Origin: Symmetrospora coprosmae
Taxonomy: Eukaryota; Basidiomycota; Cystobasidiomycetes; Symmetrosporaceae
DNA length: 64,000 nucleotides
NCBI GenBank assembly: GCA_008802785.1
Contig: VUYT01000002.1
Location: 558,001-622,000 of the forward strand
Reading direction: 5' to 3'
Position numbers and translations under genes: made by a program. Shown one piece after another: positions 51,981-63,900 of this stretch. The notes beneath the pieces were generated by a model. The model was not told the DNA's origin. It worked only from the letters and a program-made list of their open reading frames with translations, and did not search any database. Numbering within the stretch: position 1 is the stretch's first letter; every line of letters begins with the position of its first letter.

Positions 51981-53108
51981 ATGGTCGCTCACGGCCATGC
52001 CAAGCCGGAGCATGGCAGAACCAGGACTCTGCTCGACCTGCTGCCTAGGACGTCGAGCGTAATACGCTCCACTACTTCGACACCCAGTCCGACCTCGGCA
52101 ACCACATTTTCACCAGGGACCCGTCGCTCGAGTTTGACCCCGATGCACCCATCTACATGCCGGTCTTGTCCTGCACTAACATCGCACTCCACTCGCACCG
52201 CACCTACAAGGACACCAAGGAGCTCGGCAATGCGGACGTGGACCTCGACGCCGGCACGACCTACTGCAAGGTGCCCAACTGGGGCGCGAAAAGCCAGCAG
52301 TGCCCGTCCGCACAGAGACGTATTCGAAGGCGTGTCGGACATGAGCGTCCACGGTGAGTGACACCCTGGCAGGAAGACTTTGCTGCCTACCCTGACACCG
52401 ACAAAAACATGCAGTCCTCATCTTCGCGGACGCGCCCCCCCTCCCGAGACCTGTGAGGAAGGCAGCGGAGGCTGCGCGTCGACGCCTCCGGCAGCGGGGC
52501 CAACAACAACGGCGGCGGCTACGGCAGCGGCGCCAACAACAACGGCTGGGGCAACAACAGCGGCGCCTACAATGGGAACGGTGGGGGCCACGACACCAGA
52601 GTCTGCTTCACTTGCGGCGAACCGGTAGGTGCCCCATTGCATGAGCCGGTACATGACATGAGTACTTTGGCCATTGACTTGACGTGCGAATTCAACAGGG
52701 CCATGTGAGAAGGGACTGCCCGAAAGCGAGGGGATGCCACAACTGCGGAGTGCGTTTAAGCAAGTTCGTCCAACCTGCAGAGAAGACGCTGACGGCTAGA
52801 TGTCTTCTCAGGGACCTCATCACTCGCGCAACTGCCCAACCCGCTCCGACTCTCGGCCGTATGGCGGCGATAACACTGTGATCAACAACGGCCCTGGCGG
52901 CGTCGGTGGGGTCCAACGCCCTCCACCGTCCCAATGGGCACCGTGCCAGCTGCACCGTCTCAGAACGCGCGCGCTGGGTCCGTGGCACGGTCTCATGCAG
53001 GGTCCATCTTCAGGCCAGTGGAGGCCACGGGCACGACGGGAAGGAACAGGATTGGGGAGGTCGTCCAACGTGTGGACAGGGTGGTCGAGAGTTCGATCGG
53101 CAAGGTGA
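51981..53108 (+). pseudogene. Diverged copy of the 44-kb C-terminal module joined to CCHC zinc knuckles (possibly broken)
   Basis: The left part repeats the unknown module of the 44,082-45,925 gene: MVAHGHAKPEHGRTRTLLDL, then NTLHYFDTQSDLGNHIFT, RDPSLEFDPDAP and IYMPVLSCTNIALHSHRTY. Relative to that gene the frame is interrupted once near 52,050. A GTGAGT intron at about 52,352 leads to a Gly/Asn-rich low-complexity linker. Two zinc knuckles follow: CFTCGEPGHVRRDC (classical CX2CX4HX4C, intron after GEP) and CHNCGGPHHSRNC (irregular spacing, intron inside). The region after 52,900 cannot be carried on in one frame. A strong TATA box upstream suggests transcription. It could be a decaying paralogue or a real gene with introns or a sequence error I cannot resolve. 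The linker and knuckles resemble host CNBP-like RNA-binding proteins more than a mobile element. Confidence 0.55.
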
Positions 53109-53677
53109 AGTGCAGGACGGTTTCGCTCGGGCCTGAGAGACTCAGTTGGGAGGCTGGGCGTGCGCGATGCCACAGCCTCGTTGCGCGACTACGCCAAGGC
53201 CTTCTCGACGGTGATCCAGGCGACGGTAATCGCACAGGCCTCTCGTTTCCATGGCTCGTTCCCCCGATCGCTGCTCCCGTCACGTAAGTGAATGACGATC
53301 TCTTACCTTGCAACAAACTCATGCAGCTGACCGGGTCCTTTTTCTCCAATCCGTAATGCCCCCCGAGCTCCTGCTCAAGGCAAATTGGTAATCCTCAGGA
53401 ACACTCAGGCTTTCACGCGCCCGCCAAATGCAGACACTATTGACGGAAGATGCGGAGGATCCGGTCGTATTGCAGGAGTGCTGACAACGGTTAGGAGCGA
53501 CGAGACAGCGTGGATAGTTGCGATGCGAGCGTGAGAGTAGACACGAGCGTGAGAGTAGGCCTGAAGGAGAGAGTCGTGATGAACGGAGCGATACATAATG
53601 AAGCCCTGCAAGGGTAGCCATTCAGGCTTGTGTAATGCTGTCGTGGATGGTATGCCCTCTCTTCGGGTCTGTCCGAT
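53109..53677. other. Convergent intergenic region
   Basis: This 569-bp gap lies between the CCHC locus and the next minus-strand gene. No recognisable element; short direct repeats of a GAGCGTGAGAGTA type occur near 53528-53556. Confidence 0.45.
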
Positions 53678-54803
53678 CTAAGCTATGATTGCTTGCGAAG
53701 CGGAGGCGACGGGCATGGAAGCGATGGAGCCTTCCCTTGACAGGATCTGAGTGGACTCTGTTTCGGGTACATGTCAGCACAGCCCAAGAGCGTATGCGCC
53801 GCTTGATGCACTCACCGGAACCGAGGTCGGAGCGGATCTCGCATCCCTCGAGACCATTAAGCAGGCTGACGAGGTCGTCCTGTCCGCGAGCCAGTCCAGC
53901 TGAAAAGTCGCCAGTCGTGTGATGCTCCTCGACGTCCTCGCGGATCATGTCCGGCTGCTGCTTGCCCTTGCTCTTCTTTGCGCTCGAGCTGCGTGTCGTT
54001 CGGCGAGCGGGAGTAACGAAGGCGGCACTGTCGGCGGCGCTCGAGCCGTCGTCGGCAAGAGCCTTGCGAAGCGTGACGTTCGTCGAGCGCTTCTGCTTCT
54101 TGGTCGTAGCGGCCTTCTTGCTGTGCCGAGCGGCAGGCGCACCCATGGCCTCGGCTCGTCGAGCCTCCTCCCGCTCCCAATCATCCAGCGCGGCAGCCTC
54201 ATCGTACGCGTCCTGGGTTCCCTCGTACGCCTGCTGGCGCTCGACTGCGGCAGTCTTCTCCTTGCGGCCTGCCGTTCGGTGCGGCCGGATGGCGCGGACA
54301 ACGACAACCTCCTCGGCCTGATCCTGAGGCTGGTCCTGGACAGCCAGTGGCTCTCGCTCGTCGGCCTCTTCCTCGTCGAGCGCGTTCCCGCTGCGCTTGA
54401 GCCGTGCAGCACGAGGAAAGTTCTTGACGAGGCCGTGGAACTCGGTCACCATGCGCTTGCCGTCCGACTTGCGCTCTGCGAGCTCGATGATGACCTGGCC
54501 ATGTCCGTCCGTCTGGGCGAAGCGGTTCAGGACGATCCGGTCGTCCCCGTCGGCCGCGAGATGCGCAGCGACTTGCTTCCTGAAGGCCAGTGCAGCTTTT
54601 TGCTGAAAGTAGTCGGGTGTGCGGAGAGACGGGCGTCAGCCAGCACGTGCGGGATGCTCCGCAGTCAAGGAAGCTCAAAGAGCACTTACGTTCTCAGCGT
54701 CGAGCTGGCGGCGCTCAAGCGCTCCAGCAGCTGCTGCTGCTATATCCACATCATCGTCGTGCGTCGCAGCTGAAGCAGCGCTGGTCCTGCTCGTCCGTGG
54801 CAT
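53678..54803 (-). CDS. Hypothetical basic/acidic low-complexity protein, 326 aa
   Basis: Exons 54690-54803, 53816-54602 and 53678-53757 on the minus strand close in frame (326 aa). I do not recognise the family. The most ordered part is N-terminal: QKAALAFRKQVAAHLAADG, RIVLNRFAQTDGHGQVIIEL and MVTEFHGLVKNFPRAARLK. A long charged region (Glu/Gln-rich then Lys/Ser-rich, with TPARRTTRSSSAKKSKGK) follows, which looks nuclear. A short conserved-looking piece is DLVSLLNGLEGCEIRSDLG near residue 280. Chromatin or kinetochore function would fit the composition, but nothing specific supports it. Confidence 0.65.
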
Positions 54804-55194
54804 TCTTCTCCGTTGTGCAACTGATTGAGACAGTGACAGGCAGCGGAGAAACGGAGTCGTGCGCGTGATCGGCGAGAGAGCGTCTTGCCGGGGCCAGTCA
54901 AACAGAGCCGCAGGACCGAGGATACTGTCGATGGCGTTCAGACAGCAGAAGAGAACCGACAAGAAGAGCAGAGCCTTGACAAAGTGGGGATCAGCGAGCA
55001 AAGGAAGGAGAGCCACAGCTGCGGACCAGACTGGATCCAGCCCAAAAAGGCAGGCGATCGGCAGGCTGAAGAAAGGGGTAAGGATACGCCACCAAAAGCT
55101 ACTCCGTATACGCGTCTCTCGGAAGTCGCGTCGAGTCGAGTCGTGGATTTCCACACAGTAGAGACGCTATGTACACCGCTGCACTGCTTTAGAT
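54804..55194. other. Intergenic between two minus-strand genes
   Basis: This 391-bp gap holds the promoter of the 326-aa gene and the 3' flank of the gelsolin-repeat gene. No element was recognised. Confidence 0.45.
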
Positions 55195-58100
55195 CTACAG
55201 ACTCGAGCCTCGTGCCTGCCGCATCTGCTCATTCGTGACCATCTCTGGGGAGACGCCTACGGGCAGGAGGTCCATGTCTTGAACATCTTCCAGGCTGAAT
55301 GACGGAGCCCGTAGCTGCCCTAGACCAGATTGTGCGTCAACGACGTTCATAGTGATGGGTGCGTTTGGTGAGTTCTGAGGGAGCGCATTCTCGTCAGCCC
55401 GTGGATCGGTAAGGACACTCGTCGCTGTACCCACCAAGTCTGTCAGGACAGTGCTTCTGAAGCAGCATGCCAGATCTAGAGGGATGACGCTTGGGAGCAC
55501 AAGTACATGTACGGGCGACCGGAAAGGCCTGTCGCCCGTGTACGATAGTGATGACGAACGGGCTTCGGCAGCTCGCAAGGCGGTAGCGATGTCGGCCCGC
55601 TTGCCGCGCGCTGCAGGTGGTACGAGGACAAAGAGTTCGAAAGGTAGCTCGATGATCTGGACGGTCTCTCTTGGCAGACTCGACAGAGTGTGATCGCCGA
55701 GATACGATGCCTTTCCTGCGTCGACCGCGTAAACCGCCGGCGACTCTCCGCCATGAGAGCGTCGGAAGCGCCAATGCTGCAACCGCCGTCGTAGGATCAG
55801 CCTCAAAGGCTGATAGTACACGGATGGAGCGACCCCCAACTTACATTCGCGTTTGCGTACTCGTCGTCGCCCATCATCTCGGACCAAAGCTCCTCCTCGT
55901 GGCCCTCCTCGAGCTGAGTGATGCTCCTCTCGCTATCGCCCTCAGCCAGCTCGTTGGCGTACGCCATCGCTGCGGCCCTTTCTGCATCTGTGGCGCCTAC
56001 ACCGTGCCAGACGAACAAGTCTTGAAAGACGGAAGCGACAAACGAAGCGCTGGAGGTCAGGGAGGAGCGTTGCTACGCACCGAAAGCGAGACTGTCAGCT
56101 GGGGGGGGGGGGGGTCCTCAAATTCTACAAGACCGGATACGGCACTCACCAGATCCACCTCGTCGATGATCACAATGCCTTTGCTGGGCACCTGCACCCT
56201 GTAGAGCGTGGTATTGAGCAGGTCGAACGCCTGCCTACTCCCGTGGCGGATTACAAGGCGGCCTCCGAGAGTCCTGACAAGCTCCTCCGTCTCGCAGCCT
56301 TGCATGACTTCCCTCGCTTGTGTGCGGTACCGGCCTTCGAGCTCGGCAACCTTCCTCTCCTCTGGACCGTTCCCATCCCGACTGGATGCAAGCGCATGTC
56401 GACCACGCCAAATGATCAAGTCGGATGTGACGAGGCCGCCAGTCTTGCTTCGGAGTACGATGGCAAGTAGCTCGCTCGAGTAAAAGGTTCCCGCCTGGGC
56501 GCTTGCGAGAGGTGTGGCGGATGAGCCGGCGATTGATAGGACGTCGACAGAGAGATAGCGAACATATGTCGCGGAGCTCGCATTCTTCCTGGAGGAGAAG
56601 ACAGAGAGATCTACGGACTTATTGCCGCGCTCCACCTCATGCAGATACTCCTGCTGCACGTCGAAGCGGTCTCGTATTGGCGTGCTGTTGACTACAGGCG
56701 GTGGGCTCTTCATCGAAACAGGCGGGGCCGCTGGCGAGCTGTACGAGTCTTGAGCAGGCACTGGCGGGCGAGGCGCATGTCGCGCCGGCTTGCCGCCAAA
56801 GCTCTTGAGGGTGTCCTGCCAGTCGCGCTTGTCCACCACAATGCTGCTTCGCTTATTTTCGCCGGACCGCGTAGTGGCTCCTCCCGTCGAGTCTGCCGTG
56901 CTCTGCGCCCACGGGTTGTCCTGCACTGGCGGCGGAGGCGGAACACCCTGTTTGCGGAACTCGTGCGAGACGTCCATGGCCGTTGGGCGCTCAAACTCGG
57001 TCTGCGCGTGCTGGGATGGCGAGATGGACTCGAACGAGCGCTGGGTCGAGTAGCCGGTACGCAGCAGGCGGGACATGGTTGGATCGTCGTCAACTTCTTT
57101 CCTGCTGCTATGAGCGGCAAAAGGTTGCTGCTCGGTCTTGTTATTACTGTTGTCGTAATCGTCGGGAGCGGTATCAAGCCGAGGTGCTGCGGCAGAGGGT
57201 GAAGAAGTCGACGACAGTGAGCTGGTTGGTTCTGCGGATCCTGCCTGCGCGGCGGCGTGACTACCAGAGGACGAGAGAGAAGCTGACCCTTGTTCCCGCT
57301 GGGGATCATTGGCAGGAGTAGTCTCGTCTTGCAAAGACAGCTGCCGCATTTCACTGGTGGAAGGAGGGGAGAACTGGCCCGGGTACGGCAGTTTGGGAGA
57401 TGCAGCACCAGGCAGAGGCAACGTGGGCGTCAGAGCCTTCTGGATCTGCTCGTCGGTGGGTGCAGCTGCCGGGCTTTTGGAGTCCTGCATGTTCGTGGCA
57501 GGCGAATCCGGCTTGTTGCTGTTGCGGGCGACCATGCCCGGCAGAGCCACTCCGCCCTTCTTTCTCCGCGCCTCCTCGAGCAGGCCCGGGTTCCGGCTCA
57601 AGAAGCTCCCCACGCCCCTCCCCGCCGCAGAGCCCGTGTCGTCGCCCATATCGACGCCCTCGTGCAGGTCCTCCTGCCTGACTTTGTTGAGGACCGGGCC
57701 CTGCACGCGCCGGTCAGCGCCCATGAAGTGCGCAAGGCTCGTCGGTCGCGCATGCGTGGGTGCGATGCCGAGCGAGACGGGGAAGGACGTGCTGCTCGGG
57801 CGGAGGGAGCCTGCACGGGGTGAGCTGGGCGCAGAGCCCCCGCTTGCGCTCGTGGCGGGGCCCGCATCTGGCGAGGCGGATGAGGGCGAGTATGGGACCG
57901 GCGAGACGGAGATGGGCAGGCTCAGCGCGTGGCCCGTCCCCGAGCGCGTCTTGAGGCCGCCGCTGCCCGTGCTCTGCTCTACTCCTGAGCGCGGCGAGTT
58001 TGGCGATGCTAGTGGCGAACGTGCTGACGGGGATGCGTACGAGGGTTTCGGCCACGTAGGCGGTTTGATTGGCCGGTTGAAGGGAGAGGTGCTTGATACG

Positions 58101-60264
58101 GGAGAGTGTGTCACCGACTGTATCGACGATGGGTCATCCTGGCGAGTATCGATGTCGATCGTCAGCGTCGGCAGTGAGGGAGAGGCTGCCGAAGTAGGGC
58201 CGCGCGCGGCGGCCCTCTCTCCTGCAGGCACTGCGCTCTCCTCAAAGAGTGACTCGTCCCGCTGCTGACCTGACGTGGCCGAGCCGTTTGTCGCGCTGAT
58301 GCCACGAGACTCTGCAGGTCGGCCCACCACGCCGTAGCTGCTCTTGTATTGTGCATCACCCGCCGGGCTAGCACGAGCTCCTGCCGCTTCGAGACTCGCA
58401 TCCTTGTCCTCGGAGTTCGCGGACGCACCCGCCGGCGTCGCCTTCACGCCGTGATCAGACTTGTACGCGCTGCTTCCTGCGCCGGACGAGCGAACGCCAT
58501 ACTCAGACTTGTATGCTGTGGCAGAGGCAGGAGCAGCCGACGGTGGCGGAGAGGTAGGCAGCGATGCGCGGGCCGGACTAGCCGACGGGCTGCTCTTCTG
58601 CGAAGCTGTAGTGGCGTTCTGCTCGTCCGGCCTGTCGAGGTTCCAGCGGTCCAGCACGCTGCTCCGCTTCGCAGCGCGCGGCGCCCCTGCCGGACTAGCC
58701 TCCTTCTCTGCTGCTGTGTTGACGACGATGGGGGACGCAGGCGTTGTCGCGCTGGAGCTGGGGCCAAAGCGAGAACTGGCGCTCGACAGCGGCGGGCTGA
58801 AGACGCCTTGGAAGCGACTTGACGAGTTCGCGCCCACACTCGGGCTCGCAGCAGCCGATGCAGACGCAGAGGGAGGCGACGCTGCGCCCTGCTGCTCGCC
58901 CCACGCCAGTCGCTGCTTGACGAGATTCGAGCCCTTGAGTCGCGTAAGGGACGGAGTGGGCTGCTTGCCCATTGGCTCGCTGCTCGACCCAAACTCGGAG
59001 AAGCGGCTGGCGGCGCCGGCTGTTGGCGCAGGTGATAACTTGGTGATGGGCGACGCTTGTGCGCTGCTCGATGCTGCGGAAGGCGCGGGTGCAAAGGAGG
59101 CTGGCTTGCTGGATGCGCTGGAGCCCGATGGCTTAGAATATGACGGCTTCTTGGCGGCGATAGGCGGCCTTCCGGACGCAGAGGTGTGCTCCTGATTGTT
59201 CCCAGCATCGGACACGCTCGCTCCTCTATCTGCGGATTGCATCTGATCCTCCTTGTCAGCAGGCGGACCAGGGTCTGTCGTGCTGCGCGTGGGCAGGCTG
59301 CCGGCGCTGCTCGCGGGGCGCTGGGCCAAGCCCTGCATGTCCACTCCCAGGCTCTCGCTCCTCGTCTGCGTGTATGGCTCTGGCGTCTGTGTCCCGCTTG
59401 CTCCCGGGCGGACCATGCCCGGCATAGCGACCCTATTCTTCCCAAAGTGACCCGGCCGCGCCGCACCATCGTTGCTGTTCTCGTTGAGCCTGCTCAGGAA
59501 CGTTGCGGTAGGCCGCTCGACGGCGTCCGTCTCGAGGCCGTAGCCGTCGTAGTCCTCCTTGCGGACCTTGTTGAGCAGGGGACCCTTGACGCGCGTGTCG
59601 CCGCCAATGAAGTTGGCCAGCGAGGTTCCTCCTCCTCCTCCCCCACCACCTCCACTGGCCGCGTTGGTGTTGATGCGCCCTGCATAGACGGGGAAGGAGC
59701 TGCTCGTCGTCGAAATGCGCCCGTCCATTGTGGTTGTCGCGAGAGACGGCGACGATGGTGCCGGCGAGGGAGGTCCGGAGGCGGACATGGACCCGTTGCG
59801 GGAGGAAAGGCGGGAAGCGCGCAGGGCGCGGGTGCGGTTGACTTCCTGAGCAGGATAGGATGCAAGCAAGGCGGAGACCGCTGCCAGTGGTCAGCCCGTG
59901 TTGCTGCCTGATGCCGAGGGACGCTACGAGCATCCCTGTCGCTGTCGCTGTCCCTTTCCCCGCTCGAAGCAGGACGCGGCCCGGCTGTCAGCACACCCAC
60001 CTCTCTCAGCTTCTCTGCCTCCGACATGTCATCCGCCTGCATCTGGGCCAGCTGCTTTGCCTTGCCGGTCAGGTGGGGCTCGACTGTGGGGGTTTCGGTG
60101 ACGCGAGATGAGCGAATGACGGGCGCAGGAGAGCGTCAGCGATCCATCGAAGCAAGGCTACAGTACAGTACCCTGCAGCTCGCTGACTGAGAGTGGATGG
60201 AATGCTCACGTCGCGATACTGCTGGTGAAGAAGGCGCAGAGTCAAGCTTGTCGAGGGCGGACAT
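55195..60264 (-). CDS. Gelsolin-repeat protein with long disordered N-terminus
   Basis: Exons 60210-60264, 60001-60083, 56150-59845, 55845-56072 and 55195-55776 on the minus strand give 1547 aa. The C-terminal 450 residues hold gelsolin-homology repeats: LIIWRGRHALASS, NTTLYRVQVPSKGIVIIDE, then DLFVWHGVGATDAERAAAMA with LEEGHEEELWSEMMGDDE and HWRFRRSHGG. The upstream 1050 residues are Ser/Pro/Ala-rich and carry a duplicated module (given separately) plus three YKSxYGV-type motifs. Fungal proteins of this layout (often DUF4045 plus gelsolin) are thought to bind actin; I infer cortical actin or endocytic function. The intron between exons 3 and 4 holds a run of 14 G (plus strand), and the acceptor was chosen to keep phase. 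Confidence 0.85.
56101..56114 (+). repeat. G14 homopolymer in a short intron
   Basis: Fourteen consecutive G on the plus strand (C on the transcript) lie inside the 77-nt intron 56073-56149 of the gelsolin-repeat gene. Confidence 0.8.
57530..57787 (-). repeat. Duplicated protein module, copy 2
   Basis: It runs from SFPV through TSLAHFMGADRRVQGPVLNK and VRQED to FLSRN and GVALPGMV. It matches copy 1 in order and spacing within the same gene. Confidence 0.8.
59411..59698 (-). repeat. Duplicated protein module, copy 1
   Basis: It runs from SFPV through TSLANFIGGDTRVKGPLLNK and VRKED to FLSRL and RVAMPGMV. About 630 codons separate it from copy 2. Confidence 0.8.
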
Positions 60265-60999
60265 TGTGTACTACAGTATTTGCGCAATGGGCGGAGGGAG
60301 GTCTGCCCGGCCAACGGAGGGAGGGAGGCGTCCAAAGCGAGGGAGCGCGTACATGATGGAGGAGGAGGAGGAGCCGCTTCCCTGCTTATATATTGATACT
60401 ACAGTCCAGGTCTGTGTAGACCGAGTAGACGCATCTTGTAGACTGCACTATTATACCTTACTGCACACCATACCCTGCTTGTACTGGAGCGCCGTTGCTT
60501 GCGGGTCCGGCCGTGTGGGTAAGGTACGGTACCTGGCGCCTCTCCGTCACGAGGCAGCCGCGCGCACTGGCATGCCTTTTTCGGGAGCTCTCTCGCCCCG
60601 ATACGACCAGACCACAGCTCAAGCTCAACATGACCAATACGACGCCCCAGTCAGAGAACAGTCCTTGAACGCAGTCGTGCGGCACGGAAGAGCAAAGACG
60701 TGCCCGCGTTGAGCTAGAGCGCTGCTCAAGCACGACCCCGCACGCACGGACGTGGACGAGTACGGGCCTCGTCCGTGCTTTGGACGTTGCGCGACGCTGT
60801 TTGGCCTGCAGAAGACGGCAGAGGAGAGAGAAGGCCCGTGCTTGCCGTCCCCCTTCCGCGTGGACAGGACGCGGCTGCCACATGGTGGAAGGCTGCGCAG
60901 TGGCAGGCAGCCCGCTCGTCCATCTGGCGCCTCGCTCCACGACAGGCGGTCAGGGCACAAGGATAGGGACGGGGATAGGGACAGTGGCAGGGACAGACA
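60265..60999. promoter_or_regulatory. Divergent promoter region gelsolin-repeat / CNH gene
   Basis: This is 735 bp between two divergent starts. Overlapping ORFs on both strands have no family features. A TATATA-like stretch occurs at about 60387-60395, closer to the minus-strand gene. Confidence 0.5.
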
Positions 61000-63900
61000 A
61001 TGAGCACCGCAGGCGCAGGGAGCACCAAGATGCAGATGGCGGACAACTACAGCGGTCCTGCGTCTAGATCTGCTCTGTCCGAACGCCATCGTCAGTCCAG
61101 CGCCGAATCGCCCACCTCTGCCAGGAACCGCAGCCGCTTGAGCATACAGGTCCCGCCCGTCAGCAGCGACAGCAGCGGGAGCGGCATCACCGTAGCCAGT
61201 AGTGCCATCTCGCCAGCCTCCTCCATGTCCTATCCCTCCGCGCAAGTCGCGCAGGATGCGGGCAGAAACCTCGGACTCGGCATTGGGATCGCAGGACCGC
61301 TCAAACACGGCACATCCGATGCGTGTGACGACGCGCAATCGCTCAGTGCACTCGATGATCAGCGCAGGATGGCAATGCAGTCTTTGGAAGGCGACCGGCA
61401 AGCTGTCAGCGCGCAGAGACAGGGGACAAACAGGAACCGGGACAGCAGGGCATCCTCATCGAATCGAGCCAGCGCAGGGGAGACGTCGAACCCACGGACC
61501 AGCCTCGCAAGCACTGCGCAGACAAGCGACGATGCCCATGGAGCCACAAGCTGGCAGCAAGGTGCACGCTCGCGCATCACCAGCGTGGCCGCCAGCAGCA
61601 GCAGCACGGGGAGCGCCGGTCTAGCACTCCACGAGAACCGCCTCCGGCCCATCTCGGACTCGCATGCGAGCATCGAGACCAACAGTGGCAGTACTCACAG
61701 CGACACCAACGCTTTTCCCGTTTCGTCCTCCTCGGTCGCCTCGCTCGCCTTCTCCGGCGCATCCTTCCCTTCGACCTCGTCTCTGGCGCCCGAGGTCGAG
61801 GCAGTCCCGCAGCAGTCGTCGAAGGAAGGCGAGTCGAGCGACGAGCTTGATGCAGACCCGCTGGTCTCTGCTCCTCCCTCGCAGACCCATCTGGACCTGC
61901 ACCTCACACGCCATCCACCAAGTCCGGCCACTCAGCAAGGGCGCAGCCTCCCAGAGGGCGACGCCATGTTTGAGTCGACTGCCTCGGGCCTCTTTGGTCG
62001 TGGGGTGGCTCCCGCACCCAGCTCTTCGGACACGCGCGCGACAGTCTCTGCGCTCGCTTCAAGCTCGAGCACAAGCGTCGGGAACGGAGGCGGCATTGGA
62101 AGCGCGTCGGCACATGTGAGTGTGGGTTCAGCAGTGGACGCGACAGCAGAGTGACTCCGCTGATACCTGCAGTTCCTCCTGTGATGTGGGCCCGCTCAAA
62201 GCCGCACCGCAAGTCCTTCTTCTCATCCCTCCTCTCCCGCTCGTCCTCCTTCAACGGGCACGCTCACTCGCCCTCGGCCACGCAGCAGGGCATGTCGCGC
62301 TCCAGCTCGAGCGGCTTTCCGCACATCGCCGCCCCCACAGGCAGCCCGAGCATCCCAAGCGGGCGCGTCAGCACGTCGTCGTCGCCGGTGTTCGACCGCG
62401 CTGGCGGGCGCAGGCGGACCTTCTCCTCTTCCTCGCGCAGCCACGGCCACGCACGCCACTCGAGCAGCCCCGTACCGCCGACTCCGACGCTCCTTGGCGC
62501 TTCAACTACCCAATCTGCCGCTGCAGCGTTCGCGAGGGCCGCCTCGCCTCTTCTGAGTCGGTCCGTGGGGCCGGCCGCGCCGCTAGCGCACGATGGCGTC
62601 TTTGGTCCCATCCCGCCCTCGCCGGCTCCCACTGCTACGCGCTCTGCGCAGCACGGCAGCTCGCAGGCGCAGCCAGCCCTACCCTCCCGCGCATCGCGCA
62701 TCAGGCAGCACTTCACCTCGTCTGCCACTTCGAGCATGCCCAGACGGTCACCCACGCCGAACCAGAGCAGCATCAGTCACGGAGAGCAGCGAGGTATGGC
62801 GCGCTCAGCGACGCACGACTCGTTGAACGGAGTACCAGTCTCCGCACCACCTCCGCGGCCGCCGCTTGAGGCACTCGGCCTCGCACTAGGCCCGCTCTCG
62901 CCCTCGCTCAGCCTGGGCCGGTACGGACAGCCTCTGTGCGGCGCCGTGCTCGACGGCAAGTATCTCCTTATTGGTACCACACTCGGCCTCGACTTCCTCC
63001 CGCTCAACCGCGCAGGCAACAAGGCGTTCCGCTCGGGCCTGTTCGATCGCCTCGCGAGCGCGGCCTCGTCATCAGCGTCTGGTGCTGGACACGGCACAGG
63101 CGCGTCGCCTGTCTTTGCGTCCTCCTCGTCAGCGTTCGGTGCAGCGCACGATGCCGGTGCCAGTGCCAGTTCCAGTGCCGAAGCGGCGCACGCGTCCGAC
63201 TGGCACGCCTACACGAGCCGCGATTCGCGCATCCGGAAACCCATCCCGCTCATCAAGAAGACGCGGTTCAAGCAGCTCGCAGTCCTCGACCAGCGCAGCA
63301 ACGTCCTCCTCGCCGTCGCGGGGCGCAACGACCACGTCCGCGTGTATGCGCTCGACAGCCTACGCGCCGTTATTGAGAAGCGCGTGAGGGAGATTGACGA
63401 CAAGGAAGGGCACCCTTCTGCTGGAGCGGGCAGGGGCGTGGGCGTCGCGCTCGGGACGGGAGCCCCGGTCGGCGTGAAGCGGAGCGCGAACGGCATTCCG
63501 CCTGTTCCGCCTGTTCCGAACACTTACAAAGGCAAAGAGAGGGAGCGACCGCGTCCTGGCATAAGTGGCGGTGCAGCTGGCTCGGCACCCTCCTCCGCTG
63601 CCGCCCGGTCGCCTAGTCTCCCGTATCTCTCATCGTCTTCTGCGACATTCACCAGCCCTGCGATGACGCCTAGCAGCAGCGCGGCGAGCGCCCTGTCCAG
63701 CGCCACGAGTGACCGCCTAGAGCCACCACAGCTCTCGCCGCCCCCTGCTTATGCCTATCCGGAGCGATTAGGCCAATCCCGGTCGCAGCCGCCTTCTCCG
63801 CAGCAGCAGACGACGCGCTCTCGCCGCACATCAGCCCATCACCCAGCTTCGCCCAGTTCAGCGGGCACGCCGTCCCCCTCGTCCACGCAATACCAGTTTG

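Noticed and set aside
51981-53108. CCHC knuckles as a retroelement gag remnant
   Set aside because: No protease, reverse transcriptase, integrase or terminal repeats nearby; the Gly/Asn linker and the link to a host module fit a cellular RNA-binding protein better.
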